A DNA stretch of 64,000 bases, from NCBI RefSeq assembly GCF_048569485.1, contig NC_134357.1:65922668-65986667 (forward strand), written 5' to 3'. The notes below the pieces were generated by a model. It searched no databases. It was given only the letters and a program-made list of their open reading frames with translations, and was not told where the DNA came from. Within the stretch, counting starts at the first letter, position 1. The number at the start of each line of letters is the position of its first letter. Made by a program: the position numbers and the translations under genes. The DNA is from Anomaloglossus baeobatrachus. Taxonomy: Eukaryota > Chordata > Amphibia > Anura > Aromobatidae. Positions 33,776 to 44,084 of this stretch are shown here, in pieces.

Positions 33776-34450
33776 TGTCACAAGGACTATGGGGATAGTG
33801 GGAAACCGGAGCCCCTAGGCTGACTCTCAGACTGGGGGGCCCTGTGCAATCACTATTCTCAGAGATACTCCTAATGGTAGGGATGTCTGAGTCACCTTCC
33901 TGGCCCTAATCCTGATCGGCCCTAATCCTGACCGGCCCTGATCCTGACCGGCCCTGATCTTATACCCCCTCCCTTAGGGGGAGCAGCAGTGTGATTTAAC
34001 CCACAGAAATAGACAAACAGGGGAAACCAAAACTCTGTCATACAGCACGCACACACAGAGGTATAAGACAACAAAAGATTAAGTAAAAAACAAGAGTAGG
34101 GTGGAAACAACAAGACTCCACAACACCAAGCACAAAGCAACGCTTTCTCCAGCAAGTTTGGGACACCACAACTCACAGACCGACACAGTATAAACTATAG
34201 TTGGCGTAGGTAGAAGATTTCCTCCAGCCTAAAAATGAGAAGAGCAGAAGTGATTGGTTTCCTTACAACATATGATCAAAGAAGCCTAACAAGCAGGCTA
34301 GCAGAGGTTAACTTTTGCTAGCCTCTCTGTGAATGAACAGACAGCAGGTCAATGCCCTGGTCTGCCTGAGTTGATCAGAAAACACCAGAGAAACCATCAG
34401 CTGGATTGTCAGACTTTGCAAAGTGAACAGAGCCTGATGCCGCCATGACA
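33776..34450 (-). mobile_element. LTR-like fossil (copy B), without MITE
   Basis: It runs from TGTCACAAGG to GCCATGACA and matches 10111-11183 except that the MITE at 10558-11020 is absent here. It therefore serves as the empty-site reference. Not attached to any recognisable internal region. Confidence 0.55.
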
Positions 34451-34915
34451 GTCAGCGTGTTTTGTGCAAAAGTCCGTGTGACATGGATGCACATGAACGC
34501 TTGGCCAAGGCAAGTGTTTATGTGTATGGTGGAGTTGGGAGAGATGGCTTTTGGCCAAACACGCTTGTTCTCCTGAATGGAAGCCTTTAGCCGATTGATG
34601 ATGCTACCACCTTTTGGAAACCAATCGGCTGATAGATGAAAGTTCTTTTGTCCATGAGCAATCTTTCCTTGAAAGAACATTCCCAAAAAGATCTTTTGAC
34701 CCTTCGCTCAATGCCTTTCAACATGTATAGCCGGGTAGAACGACTGTAAAGGTATATGCAGGCTAAACGATGGATGACTGCATTGGAAAAATGATCGCTC
34801 ACATCATTTACAAATGATACATAAGTCAACGGCACCCCATTGCTTCAGAAATCAATGAGGTGTAGTGTACTGGCGGCACATGCAGTGTCAAGTCGATGAT
34901 TTTAACAGAGCCTAA

Positions 34916-35476
34916 AGCCTGCTTTACACGTTGCAATTTCACATATGATATCATATGCGATTTGCAATGCCCCCATCGTATGTGTGGCACGTTCAATTTG
35001 TTGAACATGCCGCACAAACAATTAACCCCCGTCACACGTACTTACCCGCCCATACGACCTAGATGTGGGCGGCGAACGTCCACTTCCTGGAGTGGGAGGG
35101 ACGTTCGGTATCACATCGACGTCACGCGGCAGCCGGCCAATAGAAGCGGAGGGGCGGAGCTGAGCGGGACGTAAACATCCCGCCCACCTCCTTCCTTCCG
35201 CATTACCGGCCGGGAGCCGCAGGACGTAGGTAAGATCTGTTCATCGTTCCCGGGGTGTCACACACTGCAATGTGTGCTACCCCGGGTACGATGAACAACC
35301 TGACGTGCAATTCTAGAGAAAGGTACGATGTGTATGCGATGAACATTTTAACGTTCAATCGCAATCGCACGTACCTGTCACACACTACAATGTACCTTAC
35401 GATGCCGGTTGTGCATCACTTACGACGTGACCCCGCCGACACATTGTAAGATACATTGCAGCGTGTAAAGCGGGCT
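34916..35476. mobile_element. GC-rich MITE, PIF/Harbinger type (copy 6)
   Basis: TAA flanks at 34913-34915 and 35477-35479. Ends AGCCTGCTTTACACGTTGCA and GCAGCGTGTAAAGCGGGCT. Shares GGCCAATAGAAGCGGAGGGG and TTCCTTCCGCATTACCGG with the other copies. Confidence 0.8.
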
Positions 35477-35479
35477 TAA

Positions 35480-35708
35480 GGCACTGCTCACATCAGCGGT
35501 ATTTTGCCGCAAAGCCGCATCTGGCAAAAATGCATTTCAGTTCCATTCATTTCCAGTGGAATCGCGGCAAAATGCAGTTGCGTGCGTCATACACAACCGC
35601 ATGTGACCGCATCTTTGCCACGATTACATTGTAAATGAATAGAACTGGAACGCATTTGTGCCGGATTTGGCTTTGCGTCAAAATACCGCTGATGTGAGCG
35701 GCGCCTCA
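35480..35708. mobile_element. Short MITE (CTCACATCAGCGGTATTTTG ends)
   Basis: CACATCAGCGGTATTTTGCC at the left is matched inverted by CAAAATACCGCTGATGTGAG at the right. The element directly abuts copy 6 of the PIF/Harbinger-type family. Confidence 0.7.
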
Positions 35709-37075
35709 CATGAGCCATCAGGTCAGTTTTTTACAGGATCCTTTTTGTATTTTTTTTTTTCTTTGTATTTTCTAGGTGATGTATTTTTTGTTCAACTTCA
35801 ATGTAAATGATTCCAAAAGTGTCCTGTAGGGCTGCAGACGGTCCCTTAGCGCTGTCTCCCTGCTCCTTATTGCATTGCTTGCGGTCCTCTCCTATAGGGC
35901 ACCGCTGCGCTTTTTGTTTGGTTTGTGCAAGGACTTTGGAGCCGTCAGTGTGAGTAAAGATTTCAGGAAATAATAAAATTGTTCGGTGTGATTGACAGTG
36001 AAAGACAGCTAACTGTTTTATGGAGAAAGCTAACATATGCCTGAGGGGGGTCCATTGTGTAAATGGAAGGATTGATCACATACGCACAGCGGGACCCTCT
36101 GCATTCAGGCCCAGCTTTCTTTCTAGAGGTGAAGAGAACAGATGCACCCCTCACCCCCAGCCATAGACCACTCTCTGAATGCCTCGATTTATTTCAATAA
36201 AATACGTCTCCAGCGCACCCCCAGAGTTAAATATTACTTCCCGCTCTGTCCGATGTACACAGGGAAAGCGTGAAAGCCATTATACTAACAGTCTAGTAAC
36301 TTAGATGGGTATTAGAGTTTACATTAAGGTCACTATAAACCAAAGGCGAGGCCACAATTCTATACAGTTGACGAATATCCATAAATCTCAGTTTTATAGC
36401 TGTTTTGACCTTGTGGCTCCCACTTTCTTTTTTTTTTTTTCCACTAATTACACTGATACGACCGATAGATTGGAATATGCCAATTCCTCTAAAGCCACAA
36501 AACAAACCTCAATCTTAATTGAGCACCTAAAAGGCCCCGCTGATCAGGCAGGACATCGATTGTCAGGACTTCCACCATCACATTCATCAGAACCGTCAGT
36601 TTCAACTAAAATTTAAATTTGTCCAGGATTCCAGAAAAAAAAAATATAAAAAAAAACTAAATTGCCTTCTTCCAAAAACAGCACCATGTCTGTTTGCTGG
36701 TAATGTGCGGTATCGCTGCCCTGCACTATTTACTTCAAGGTAATCAAGCAGTAGTACACACTACCTGTTTTTTTATGTAGGAAGCCATGTTTTTTGTTGT
36801 TTTCTTTAACCCTGCACAACTCCTTCACCTTCAAATTCCAACCAATAACAGATTGTCATCAACTGGTAAAAAAAAAAATATATAGTTTTTAAAATTTAAA
36901 AAACAAGTCCATGACAGCGTTTCCATGAAAAGATGCCAACAGTGGTAATGGCCAACATGGACTCTTTTGTGAAACAATGCTTCATCAGGTGTTCATTTTA
37001 ACAATAAATCATCTATCTGATGTGTATTCCCACTCTGACAACTTAAGAAAATGTTTTAACTTGAAACTGCTTTCT
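35709..37075. other. Unassigned intronic sequence
   Basis: No exon recognised. 36160-36420 is of higher complexity and free of obvious repeats. At 36905-36995 a TTTCCATGAAAAG...GCTTCATCAGGTG segment resembles a very decayed Penelope-like terminus. Confidence 0.3.
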
Positions 37076-37078
37076 TTA

Positions 37079-37661
37079 GGGGGGCTTTGCACGCTGCGAC
37101 ATCGCTAGCCGATTGTAGCGATGCCGAGCGCGAAAGTCCCCGCCACCGTCGCACATGCGATATCTTGTGAAAGCTGCCATAGCAAACATTATCGCTACGG
37201 CAGCTGCACACGCACATACCTGCCCTGCGACATCGCTCTGGCCGGCGACCCACCTCCTTCCGAAGGGGGCGGATCGTGCGGCGTCACAGCGACGTCACAC
37301 GGCAGCCGGCCAATAGAAGTGGAGGGGCGGAGATGAGCGGGCCGTAAACATCCCGCCCACCTTCTTCCTTCCTCATTGCAGGCGGGAGGCAGGTAAGGAG
37401 ATGTTCCTCGCTCCTGTGGCTTCATACACAGCGATGTGTGCTGCCGCAGGAACGAGGAACAACATCGTACCTGTCGCTACATCGAAATTATGGAAATGAC
37501 CGACACTACACAGATCACCAATTTTTGACGCTTTTGCGATCGGTTATCGGTGCTTCTAGGCTTTACACGTTGCAACGTCGTTACCGGCACCGGATGTGCG
37601 TCACTTTCGATTTGACCCCAACGAGATCGCAGTAGCGATGTCGCAACGTGCAAAGTACCCC
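37079..37661. mobile_element. GC-rich MITE, PIF/Harbinger type (copy 7)
   Basis: TTA flanks on both sides (37076-37078, 37662-37664). Ends GGGGGGCTTTGCACGCTGCG and CGCAACGTGCAAAGTACCCC. Contains the CCGGCCAATAGAAGTGGAGG block. Confidence 0.8.
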
Positions 37662-37904
37662 TTAGGGTACAGGCCCACGCTCAGGACCCCCTGCATTCTA
37701 GACACAGTGGTTCCTGACCTGTGGGACTGCAAGTCTCCTCCACAAGAGACTGCAGCTGCTCATGCCCCAGATCTCGCTTGTGTTCTCCACCAGAGAAGAA
37801 GAAACACTGGGCACTATTTTTTCACACAAAACGAACGGTCACAATCCGATATCCACTAGTTGAAGCATGAGGCCAACTCACTGCCTTGATACACCTCTTC
37901 AGGT

Positions 37905-38103
37905 ATTCAGCGTGGGTCTGAGTATGGGTCTACTCTCCGGGGTGTGCAACAAAGCTGCAGGGCCGTATAATTCGAAAAATTGAAGAAATCAGGCACTCAC
38001 TGGTTTGTAGAAGATTCAAAAGACTGGTTTATTCAGGCATAGGGGGAGGGTGCAGAGATGATGTGCACACAGACAACAGCCGTTTCGCACCGATTGCCGA
38101 TAC
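37905..38103 (-). mobile_element. Penelope-like 3' end fragment
   Basis: On the minus strand GGTGCGAAACGGCTGTTGTC (38075-38094) resembles the 3' half of a hammerhead. It is followed by a segment with GAATAAACCAG (poly(A)-like) and a tail, as in the other Penelope-like copies. The 5' half of the motif appears cut by the next MITE. Confidence 0.4.
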
Positions 38104-38340
38104 TTCCATGGGTCTACGGAGAATGCTTGCGACTCCGCAGAAAAGAATTGACATGCTTGCGGCTCGGAAATCCGCACTGCAGGTTAGTTTTCGCTGCGGG
38201 CAGTACATGCCCAGTGGGCATAGGATTTCTAGAAATGCCATCCACTGTGCTTGTACTGTACATCGCAGCATTTTGGACGCAGCTGAAACATGCTGCGTCC
38301 AAAACTCTGTGAAGACTGATCGTGGGCACACAGCCTTAGC
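38104..38340. mobile_element. MITE-like repeat
   Basis: Fold-back sequence with two GCTTGCG(A/G)CTC repeats at the left and GTGGGCACACAGCCTTA at the right edge, a common MITE end. Boundaries approximate. Confidence 0.35.
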
Positions 38341-38374
38341 AGTGGCTCCCTTTTAGTCTATGTACACATGTCCT

Positions 38375-38668
38375 GTAGTCATCCATTAGAACAGATCCGT
38401 TGAGAAACTGATTTCTACTGGATCTGGGTTTTTTTTAACATGGGAGTCTATGGACAACGGATCCGTTTATAGATTGCTATTTAACCATCCATTATAATTG
38501 CATTTGGAATGGATCCGTTACAAATGGACGATAAATAGCAATCCGTTGTCCATAGATTCCTTATGTTAAAAACGGATCCAACCGTCGTCCGTTATTTAAC
38601 AACTGAGAAAAAAGTTGTGTTTGCAGAACTTTTTTGCAAACGGATCTCTAATGGATCTGTGATAATAG
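38375..38668. mobile_element. Fold-back MITE (GGATCCGTT type)
   Basis: An inverted pair around 38510: GTCTATGGACAACGGATCCG on the left against CCGTTGTCCATAGATTCC on the right. Several AACGGATCC motifs are scattered in both arms. Confidence 0.6.
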
Positions 38669-38692
38669 AGGAGTACAGGACTTGTGAACCCG

Positions 38693-38910
38693 ACACACTC
38701 ACGTGCCGCCGGTCTGTGTGTGCCATTTTTTACACGGACCGGCGGCACGTGAGTGTGTCGGAGGCCTTAGGCACTCACGTACCGCCGGTCCGTGTGTGCC
38801 ATTTTTTACACGGACCGGCGGCACGTGAGTGTGTCGGAGGCCTTAGGCACTCACGTACCGCCGGTCCGTGTGTGCCATTTTTTACACGGACTGGAGACAC
38901 GTGCACACGG
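38693..38910. repeat. Tandem array of a 76-bp palindromic unit
   Basis: Nearly three units. Each unit is itself an inverted repeat (GCACTCACGTACCGCCGGTC against GACCGGCGGCACGTGAGTG) around a TTTTTT loop and ends in GTCGGAGGCCTTA. It looks like a MITE end repeated in tandem at the left border of the element that runs to about 39470. Confidence 0.8.
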
Positions 38911-39470
38911 GGACCTAGGCAATCCCTATGGTTAGGAGACACGTAAGTATTTTGGAACAGAACGTGTGTCCGTTCCGTACTTACGTGTCTCCGTGTGTTA
39001 AAAACGCTGACATGTCAGTGTTTTCTCTGGCAGCACGGGTGTCACACGGCCCGCACCCGTACCACACGGATGTAGTGTGGATGCGGTCCCTTGTTACACG
39101 CGCCGGAGAAAACACACATGTCAGAGTAAAAAAAAAAAAAATCGTTACTCACCGTCTCCAGCACTCCTGTCTTTGCTGCTGCTGTCACTTGCTTTCGACC
39201 GCCGCTCATTATACTAATTTAACATTCTCTTCACCGCGGCCGGCAGCAGCGGGGAGTCGGCACGGCTGGAGCCCAATATCAGCACCACGGACAGCAGGAA
39301 GGACCACGTGAGTATGCAAATTACCGGTTCTCCGTGGGTTATCGCGGATAGCACACAGAGAACACATGTGGCCCGCACGTACCAGGGACACGTACTTACC
39401 TACACGCAGGGTAAATACGTGTTTCGCGGCACTTGCGTGATTTTCACTTGAGTGTGTCGGAGGCCTTAGA
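38911..39470. mobile_element. MITE body continuing from the 76-bp array
   Basis: ACACGTAAGTATTTTGGAAC is matched inverted by CGTACTTACGTGTCTCC near 38980. The sequence then ends in TTGAGTGTGTCGGAGGCCTTA (39449-39469), the same end as each 76-bp unit. An A-tract lies at 39127-39140. Confidence 0.55.
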
Positions 39471-39865
39471 CCGTGTTCCTACTATGAGTATTTGGTGATT
39501 TATTTTTTTTTACACTGCGTCTTTTCGCTGTTTCAAAAGTGCAGTGTCATGCATTTCCAGCGGATGGGATTTATAGAAATCTGCCCACTGCTTTTTTCCT
39601 ACACTGCATAAACTGACCCGTGCTACATGTCTGAAAGCCACAAACATGCCAATTTCTCTTGCCGGTACACTGAGTTTTTATGTCAAATTATGTGCAAATT
39701 TCCTCTTCAGTGCTTTTTCGTTGCAAAGGCATTTTTTTTTTTTTACTTTTACTGAAATTTTTTTGCACTGTCTGGCTTTCACAGTCTTTTTGTTTTTCTG
39801 CACGTTCAACTTTGATGTGGTCTGTGCTCAATACATCATCTGCGAGGAGCTCAGAAGGAGACAAA

Positions 39866-40820
39866 TGGAAGAGTAACAAACTTTGTCAAAACAAGCTCAC
39901 TGACAGATTCTCAGTTAACTCATTCTGCAGTTAACAATAGACCATAATGCAACATGGAGGCTATAGACAGAAAAACGGTTCAATATTTTTAATGAAATGC
40001 AACTGCAAACAGTATTTTTAGCTCCAAATACATGCATTTAGAGGGTTATTCCCATCTCCAAGATCCTATCCCAATATGTAGTAGGTGTAATAATAATAAT
40101 AATAATAATATTAGCAAATACCTCCAATTAGAAATGTAGTATAGATCTCTTGATATAGCCATGTCTCCTACCTCATGTGCAGGGCATTGCACCTTAGGTA
40201 TCCATAGTTACATCCACTAATATAGTGACAGTTAGTTGCTTGTGGTCATAACCATGGATGCCTAACATGCAATGCCCTGCACATGAGCTAACTGACTGTT
40301 ACTAAATTAGTAGACATAACCATAGATACCTAAGTTGCAATGCCCTGCACATGAGGTAAGAGACATGGCTATATCAGGAGAACTATGCTACATTTCTAAT
40401 TGGAGGCATTTGCTAATATTATTATTACACTTACTACATATTGGGATAGGATCTGGAGATGGGAATAACCCTTTAAATACAGGTGTTTGGAGCTAAAAAA
40501 TACCGTTTACCCTATAGATTGTAAGCTTTCGAGCAGGGCCCTCATTCCTACTGTAGCTGTTAAATTTTCTACTATTTTGTTTTTTTTTGTCTATACAACC
40601 CCCACCGGATTGTAAAGTGCTGCGGAATATCTTGGCGCTATATAAATAAACTTTATTATTATTATTTCCGTTTGCAGTTGCTTTTCATTAAAAATGATGA
40701 ACCGTTTGCCTTCTATAGCCTCCATGTTGCATTATGATCTATTGTTAACTGCAGAATGAGTTAACTGAGAATCTGTCAGTGAGCTTGCTCTGACAGATTT
40801 TAATACTCTTCTATTATTAT
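39866..40820. repeat. Large palindrome (about 0.95 kb) with a nested SINE
   Basis: Left arm (39866-40250) and right arm (about 40290-40820) are inverted copies. Markers are CTGACAGATTCTCAGTTAAC on the left with its complement near 40770, and GGGTTATTCCCATCTCC against GGAGATGGGAATAACCC. The right arm is split by a SINE-like insert at 40513-40670. A further half-copy lies at 40840-40885. Confidence 0.75.
40513..40673 (+). mobile_element. SINE-like element (shared SINE tail)
   Basis: AGATTGTAAGCTTTCGAGCA leads into GTAAAGTGCTGCGGAATATC and GGCGCTATATAAATAA, then an ATT repeat. The tail is the same as in the V-SINE-like copies. The insertion splits the palindrome arm; CCGTTT occurs on both sides as a possible target duplication. 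Confidence 0.75.
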
Positions 40821-41618
40821 TATTATTATTATTATTACACCTACTACATATTGGGATAGGATCTTGGAGATGGGAATACCACTTTAAGTAAAAAAAAAAA
40901 AAAAATTATCCGCAAAAGTTGACATTCGTTTTAATGTCTTTCCTGTGAATCCCATACCTGGTTGACTGTCTCACAAGCTCCATGTATACCATCTCATACT
41001 CCAGCTCACTTTTTTTGTTTTTATCTGGTTGACTGTATATAGGAGATCCCGGGAAGCTATAGTGCGGTCAGTGAAGTTTATACGCGTGGTACTTATGTGC
41101 TGCAAACAATTATAAACTGGATAGGAAGTGGGTTTGAAATGGCTTAAAGGGATTATAGGTTTAAAGTTGAATAAATGGTTCGCTGTTTTAGTTGAGACAC
41201 ATTAGCTTTTAAAAGATTACTCGAAGTATTGACCAACAACCTCTGGAGCAGATCTTAGAATAATGATCTGTGCTCGGGGGGTATCATTTTATTTGTGTTT
41301 GGCGAGGAGGAATTCCCTGGAGTTCGGAGTCTTCTTCTGAGCCTGGGATTCCCGCTAAGGATAATCTAGTAGGGGAGGTTTAATGAACTTAATTGGAGCT
41401 AGGTAAAGAATCTGGCTTAAATTAGCATGGAATTCCACATACCCCACCCTGTAATACCAGAGCGGACGGAAGCATTGCACTCCTCCAGCTCCACCGGGCA
41501 GCCAGATTTTATTACCTCTTACTTGTGTATAGTCATTAAAGTGTTATTTTATCTTATCCTACCTCTCTGCATGATAATAATAATGATGATGATGAGAATG
41601 ATCTTTTGTGTTTTTTAG

Positions 41619-41731
41619 CTGCTTGACCTGTTCATGATTTGGGATTGGTCTACATATCTCGCCGATTATGGTCAACCCAACTCCAAATATCTAAGAGTGA
41701 ACCCGAACACGGCTCTCATCCTGCTGGAGAA
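41619..41731 (+). CDS. EXOC6: EXOC6 (exocyst Sec15A), penultimate coding exon
   Basis: The exon follows TTTTTTAG and ends before GTAAGT. It encodes LLDLFMIWDWSTYLADYGQP then NSKYLRVNPNTALILLEK, which matches the vertebrate EXOC6 C-terminal region (LLDLFMVWDWSTYLADYGQP...) almost residue for residue. EXOC6 is a subunit of the exocyst, the complex that tethers secretory vesicles to the plasma membrane. This segment belongs to the C-terminal Sec15 domain that binds Rab GTPases. The exon is 113 bases and ends in phase 2; the lysine codon is completed in the next exon. No earlier EXOC6 exon was found in the window, so the upstream intron is at least 41.6 kb. Confidence 0.95.
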
Positions 41732-42340
41732 GTAAGTGTGTACCCCCCAAAATTAGGACCCATCCACTCCAGGATGGCCGGCATCAATCATGAACTGTTT
41801 AAAACAAAACTCTAGCGCTCACGGAAAAAGATGAAAGGGGACTGTATCAACTCTAAAACAAATGGGGTTTATTGAGAAGATAGCTAGTCTCACAATTTTG
41901 AAAGCTGAAAGCAGTGGACAGGGTCCGCGTGAACCTGTCAGGGTAAAAAAAAACAACTGAATTATGTATATGACTGCTGCGCGAATAAAGGAAACACAGT
42001 AAGAAGGGAATGGGATAAAATCTGTATGAATATATAAATATTAAAAATATTTTGGATACCTGCTGTTTTGGAGGTTGATTGAGTGATCTTTAAGGAGGTA
42101 ATGTAGATCCAAAGTAGTATGCAGAGTTTCACTAGTATGGCAAAAACAAAAAGGTTTAAAATGAGTACAAAACAAAAACGTGGGGGGGAGGGTAGAGGGG
42201 GAGGGGGTATTGGATTACAGTGGGGTCATAGATATAAACTTGCCTTTTTGGGTTCCCGGATGGAGATAGGATTTGTAGTTTCCTAGATAGTGGACTCTGA
42301 AAGGACAACAAGGATCTATGGCTGACTGAATGTTGCCTAT

Positions 42341-43110
42341 GGGGTACTTCTCACATAGCGAGATCGCTGCTGAGTCGCAGGTTTTGTGAGGCACCAGTGA
42401 CCTCATTAGCGATCTCGCTGTGTGTGACACTAAGCAGCGACCTGGCCCCTGCTGTGAGATCGCTGATCGTTACACACAGTTCTGGTTCATTTTCTACTCG
42501 TTGGTCTCCCGCTGTGCTGCACACACACGGTGTGTTTGACGGCGGGAGACCAACGAGCACCGACTCTGTGTAAGCAGCGTACGCTGGTAACCAGGGTAAT
42601 TATCAGGTAACTCAGCAAAACGCTTTGCTTGGTTACCCGATATTTACCCTGGTTACCAGCGTACACCGCTAAGCGCTGGCTCCCTGCACAAGTAACCAGG
42701 GTAAATATCGGGTAACTAAGCAAAGCGCTTTGCTTAGTAACCCGATGAGTACCCCGGATACATGTGCAGGGAGCCAGCGCTAAGCAGTGTATGCTGTTAA
42801 CCAGGGTAAATATCGGGTAACTCAGCAAAACGCTTTGCTTGGTTACCCGATATTTACCCTGGTTACCAGCGTACACCGCTTAGCGCTGGCTCCCTGCACA
42901 TGTAGCCAGGGTAAATACCGGGTAACTAAGCAAAGCGCTTTGCTTAGTAACCCGATTTGTACCTTGGTTACCAAGCGCAGAGTCGCTGGTGGCTGGTGAG
43001 ATCTGCCTGTTTGACAGCTCACCAGCGATCATGTAGCGACGCAACAGTGATCATGACCAGGTCAAATCGTGGTCGGAATCACTGGTACGTCATTTAGTGA
43101 GACGGTACCC
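42341..43110. mobile_element. PIF/Harbinger-type MITE (copy 8), nested
   Basis: Ends GGGGTACTTCTCACATAGCG and GTGAGACGGTACCC; the right flank is TAA and the left flank TAT. The opposite arm of the surrounding Penelope-like element shows the empty site as GTTGCTTAAGG. The inside holds four blocks of about 95 bases in alternating orientation, each with GGTAAATATCGGGTAAC and AAGCAAAGCGCTTTGCTT-like palindromes. Confidence 0.75.
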
Positions 43111-43629
43111 TAAGGGAATAAAATCAGTGAATGGGGCAGGTTAAGATTAGGTAACACTGTTACAAGATAGGATAGTACAGTGATGCTAATACCTGGCATA
43201 GGGGGCCTGTCTGATCGGGGTGTCCAAATATGTAATGCCCAGATTAATTTAGATGTGGTGTCCAAGGGAGGATTAACAGGCTGTAAATATACAAATATAC
43301 AAAGATAGTCTGACTAGTTCCAGACTTAACAAAATGACTAAAGATCTGCCTGGTGCAGGAGAAGCAGGTATAATGCACTTGCCTTGCAGTGGTGGTCAGC
43401 TGTGTAAGCGCTGGATACACAGGAACAGATTTTCCATAGAAGTGTGCTTAGAGGCACCGTGGATCTGATGGGAGCAGTGGACACTCTAATGTGGGCGGTG
43501 AAACGCGGTACCCTTGGAGGAGAGTTCCGGCAGGAAAACTACTTCCTCCAGTGACCGCGCACAAGGGAAAGCTGGGTGACGTCACTCGCTGAGGGCTACA
43601 GAAGCCAGTAAGGGGCAAAACAGGAGCAC

Positions 43630-43675
43630 GATCCGACGGGTTTCAAAGACATTCAGGCCTTCTTCATCAGGGATC
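43630..43675 (-). ncRNA. Hammerhead ribozyme motif in Penelope-like element 2
   Basis: Read on the minus strand from 43675 down. Helix I 5' strand GATCC; core CTGATGA (43670-43664); one extra A (43663); helix II GAAGGC/GTCTTT with loop CTGAAT (43662-43645), two of the six pairs being G-U; GAAA (43644-43641); helix III of two pairs, AC/GT, with loop CC (43641-43636); cleavage C (43635); helix I 3' strand GGATC (43634-43630). All core bases are canonical. A two-pair helix III with a two-base loop is like the newt satellite hammerhead. The motif is antisense to EXOC6. Confidence 0.82.
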
Positions 43676-44084
43676 CCTGATGAAGAAGGCCTTAAGCAAC
43701 ATTCAGTCACCCTTACATCATTGTTTCCCTTTCAGAGTCCACTATCTAGGGAACTACAAACCCTATCTCCATCCGGGAACCCAAAAAGGCAAGTTTATAT
43801 CTATGACCCCACTGTAATCCATTACCCCCTCTCCCCTCCCTCCCACTTTTTTGTTTCATACTCATTTTAAACCTCTTTGTTTTTGCATACTACTTTGGAT
43901 CTACATTACCTCCTTAAAGATCACTCAATCAACCTCCAAAACTGTAGGTATCCAAAATATGTTTAATATTTATATATTTATACATATTTTATCCAATTTC
44001 CTTCTTACTGTGTTTCCTTTATTAGCGCAGCAGTCATATACATAAATCAATCATGAACTATCCTAAATCTATACATTCCCTTTC

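Larger units (their letters stand above)
41797..44045 (-). mobile_element. Penelope-like element 2 in the last EXOC6 intron
   Basis: Flanked by a perfect 14-base duplication ATCAATCATGAACT (41783-41796 and 44046-44059). Arms at about 41977-42333 and 43690-44045 are inverted copies; markers are GTGGACTCTGAAAGG and its complement CCTTTCAGAGTCCAC-like at 43729. A non-repeated tail of about 180 bases lies at the left, so the element is oriented on the minus strand. A hammerhead is at 43630-43675, next to the GGGATCCC centre of the inverted region. A PIF/Harbinger-type MITE (42341-43110) is nested in it. No reverse transcriptase frame is present. The arms differ more than in element 1, so it is older. 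Confidence 0.8.
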
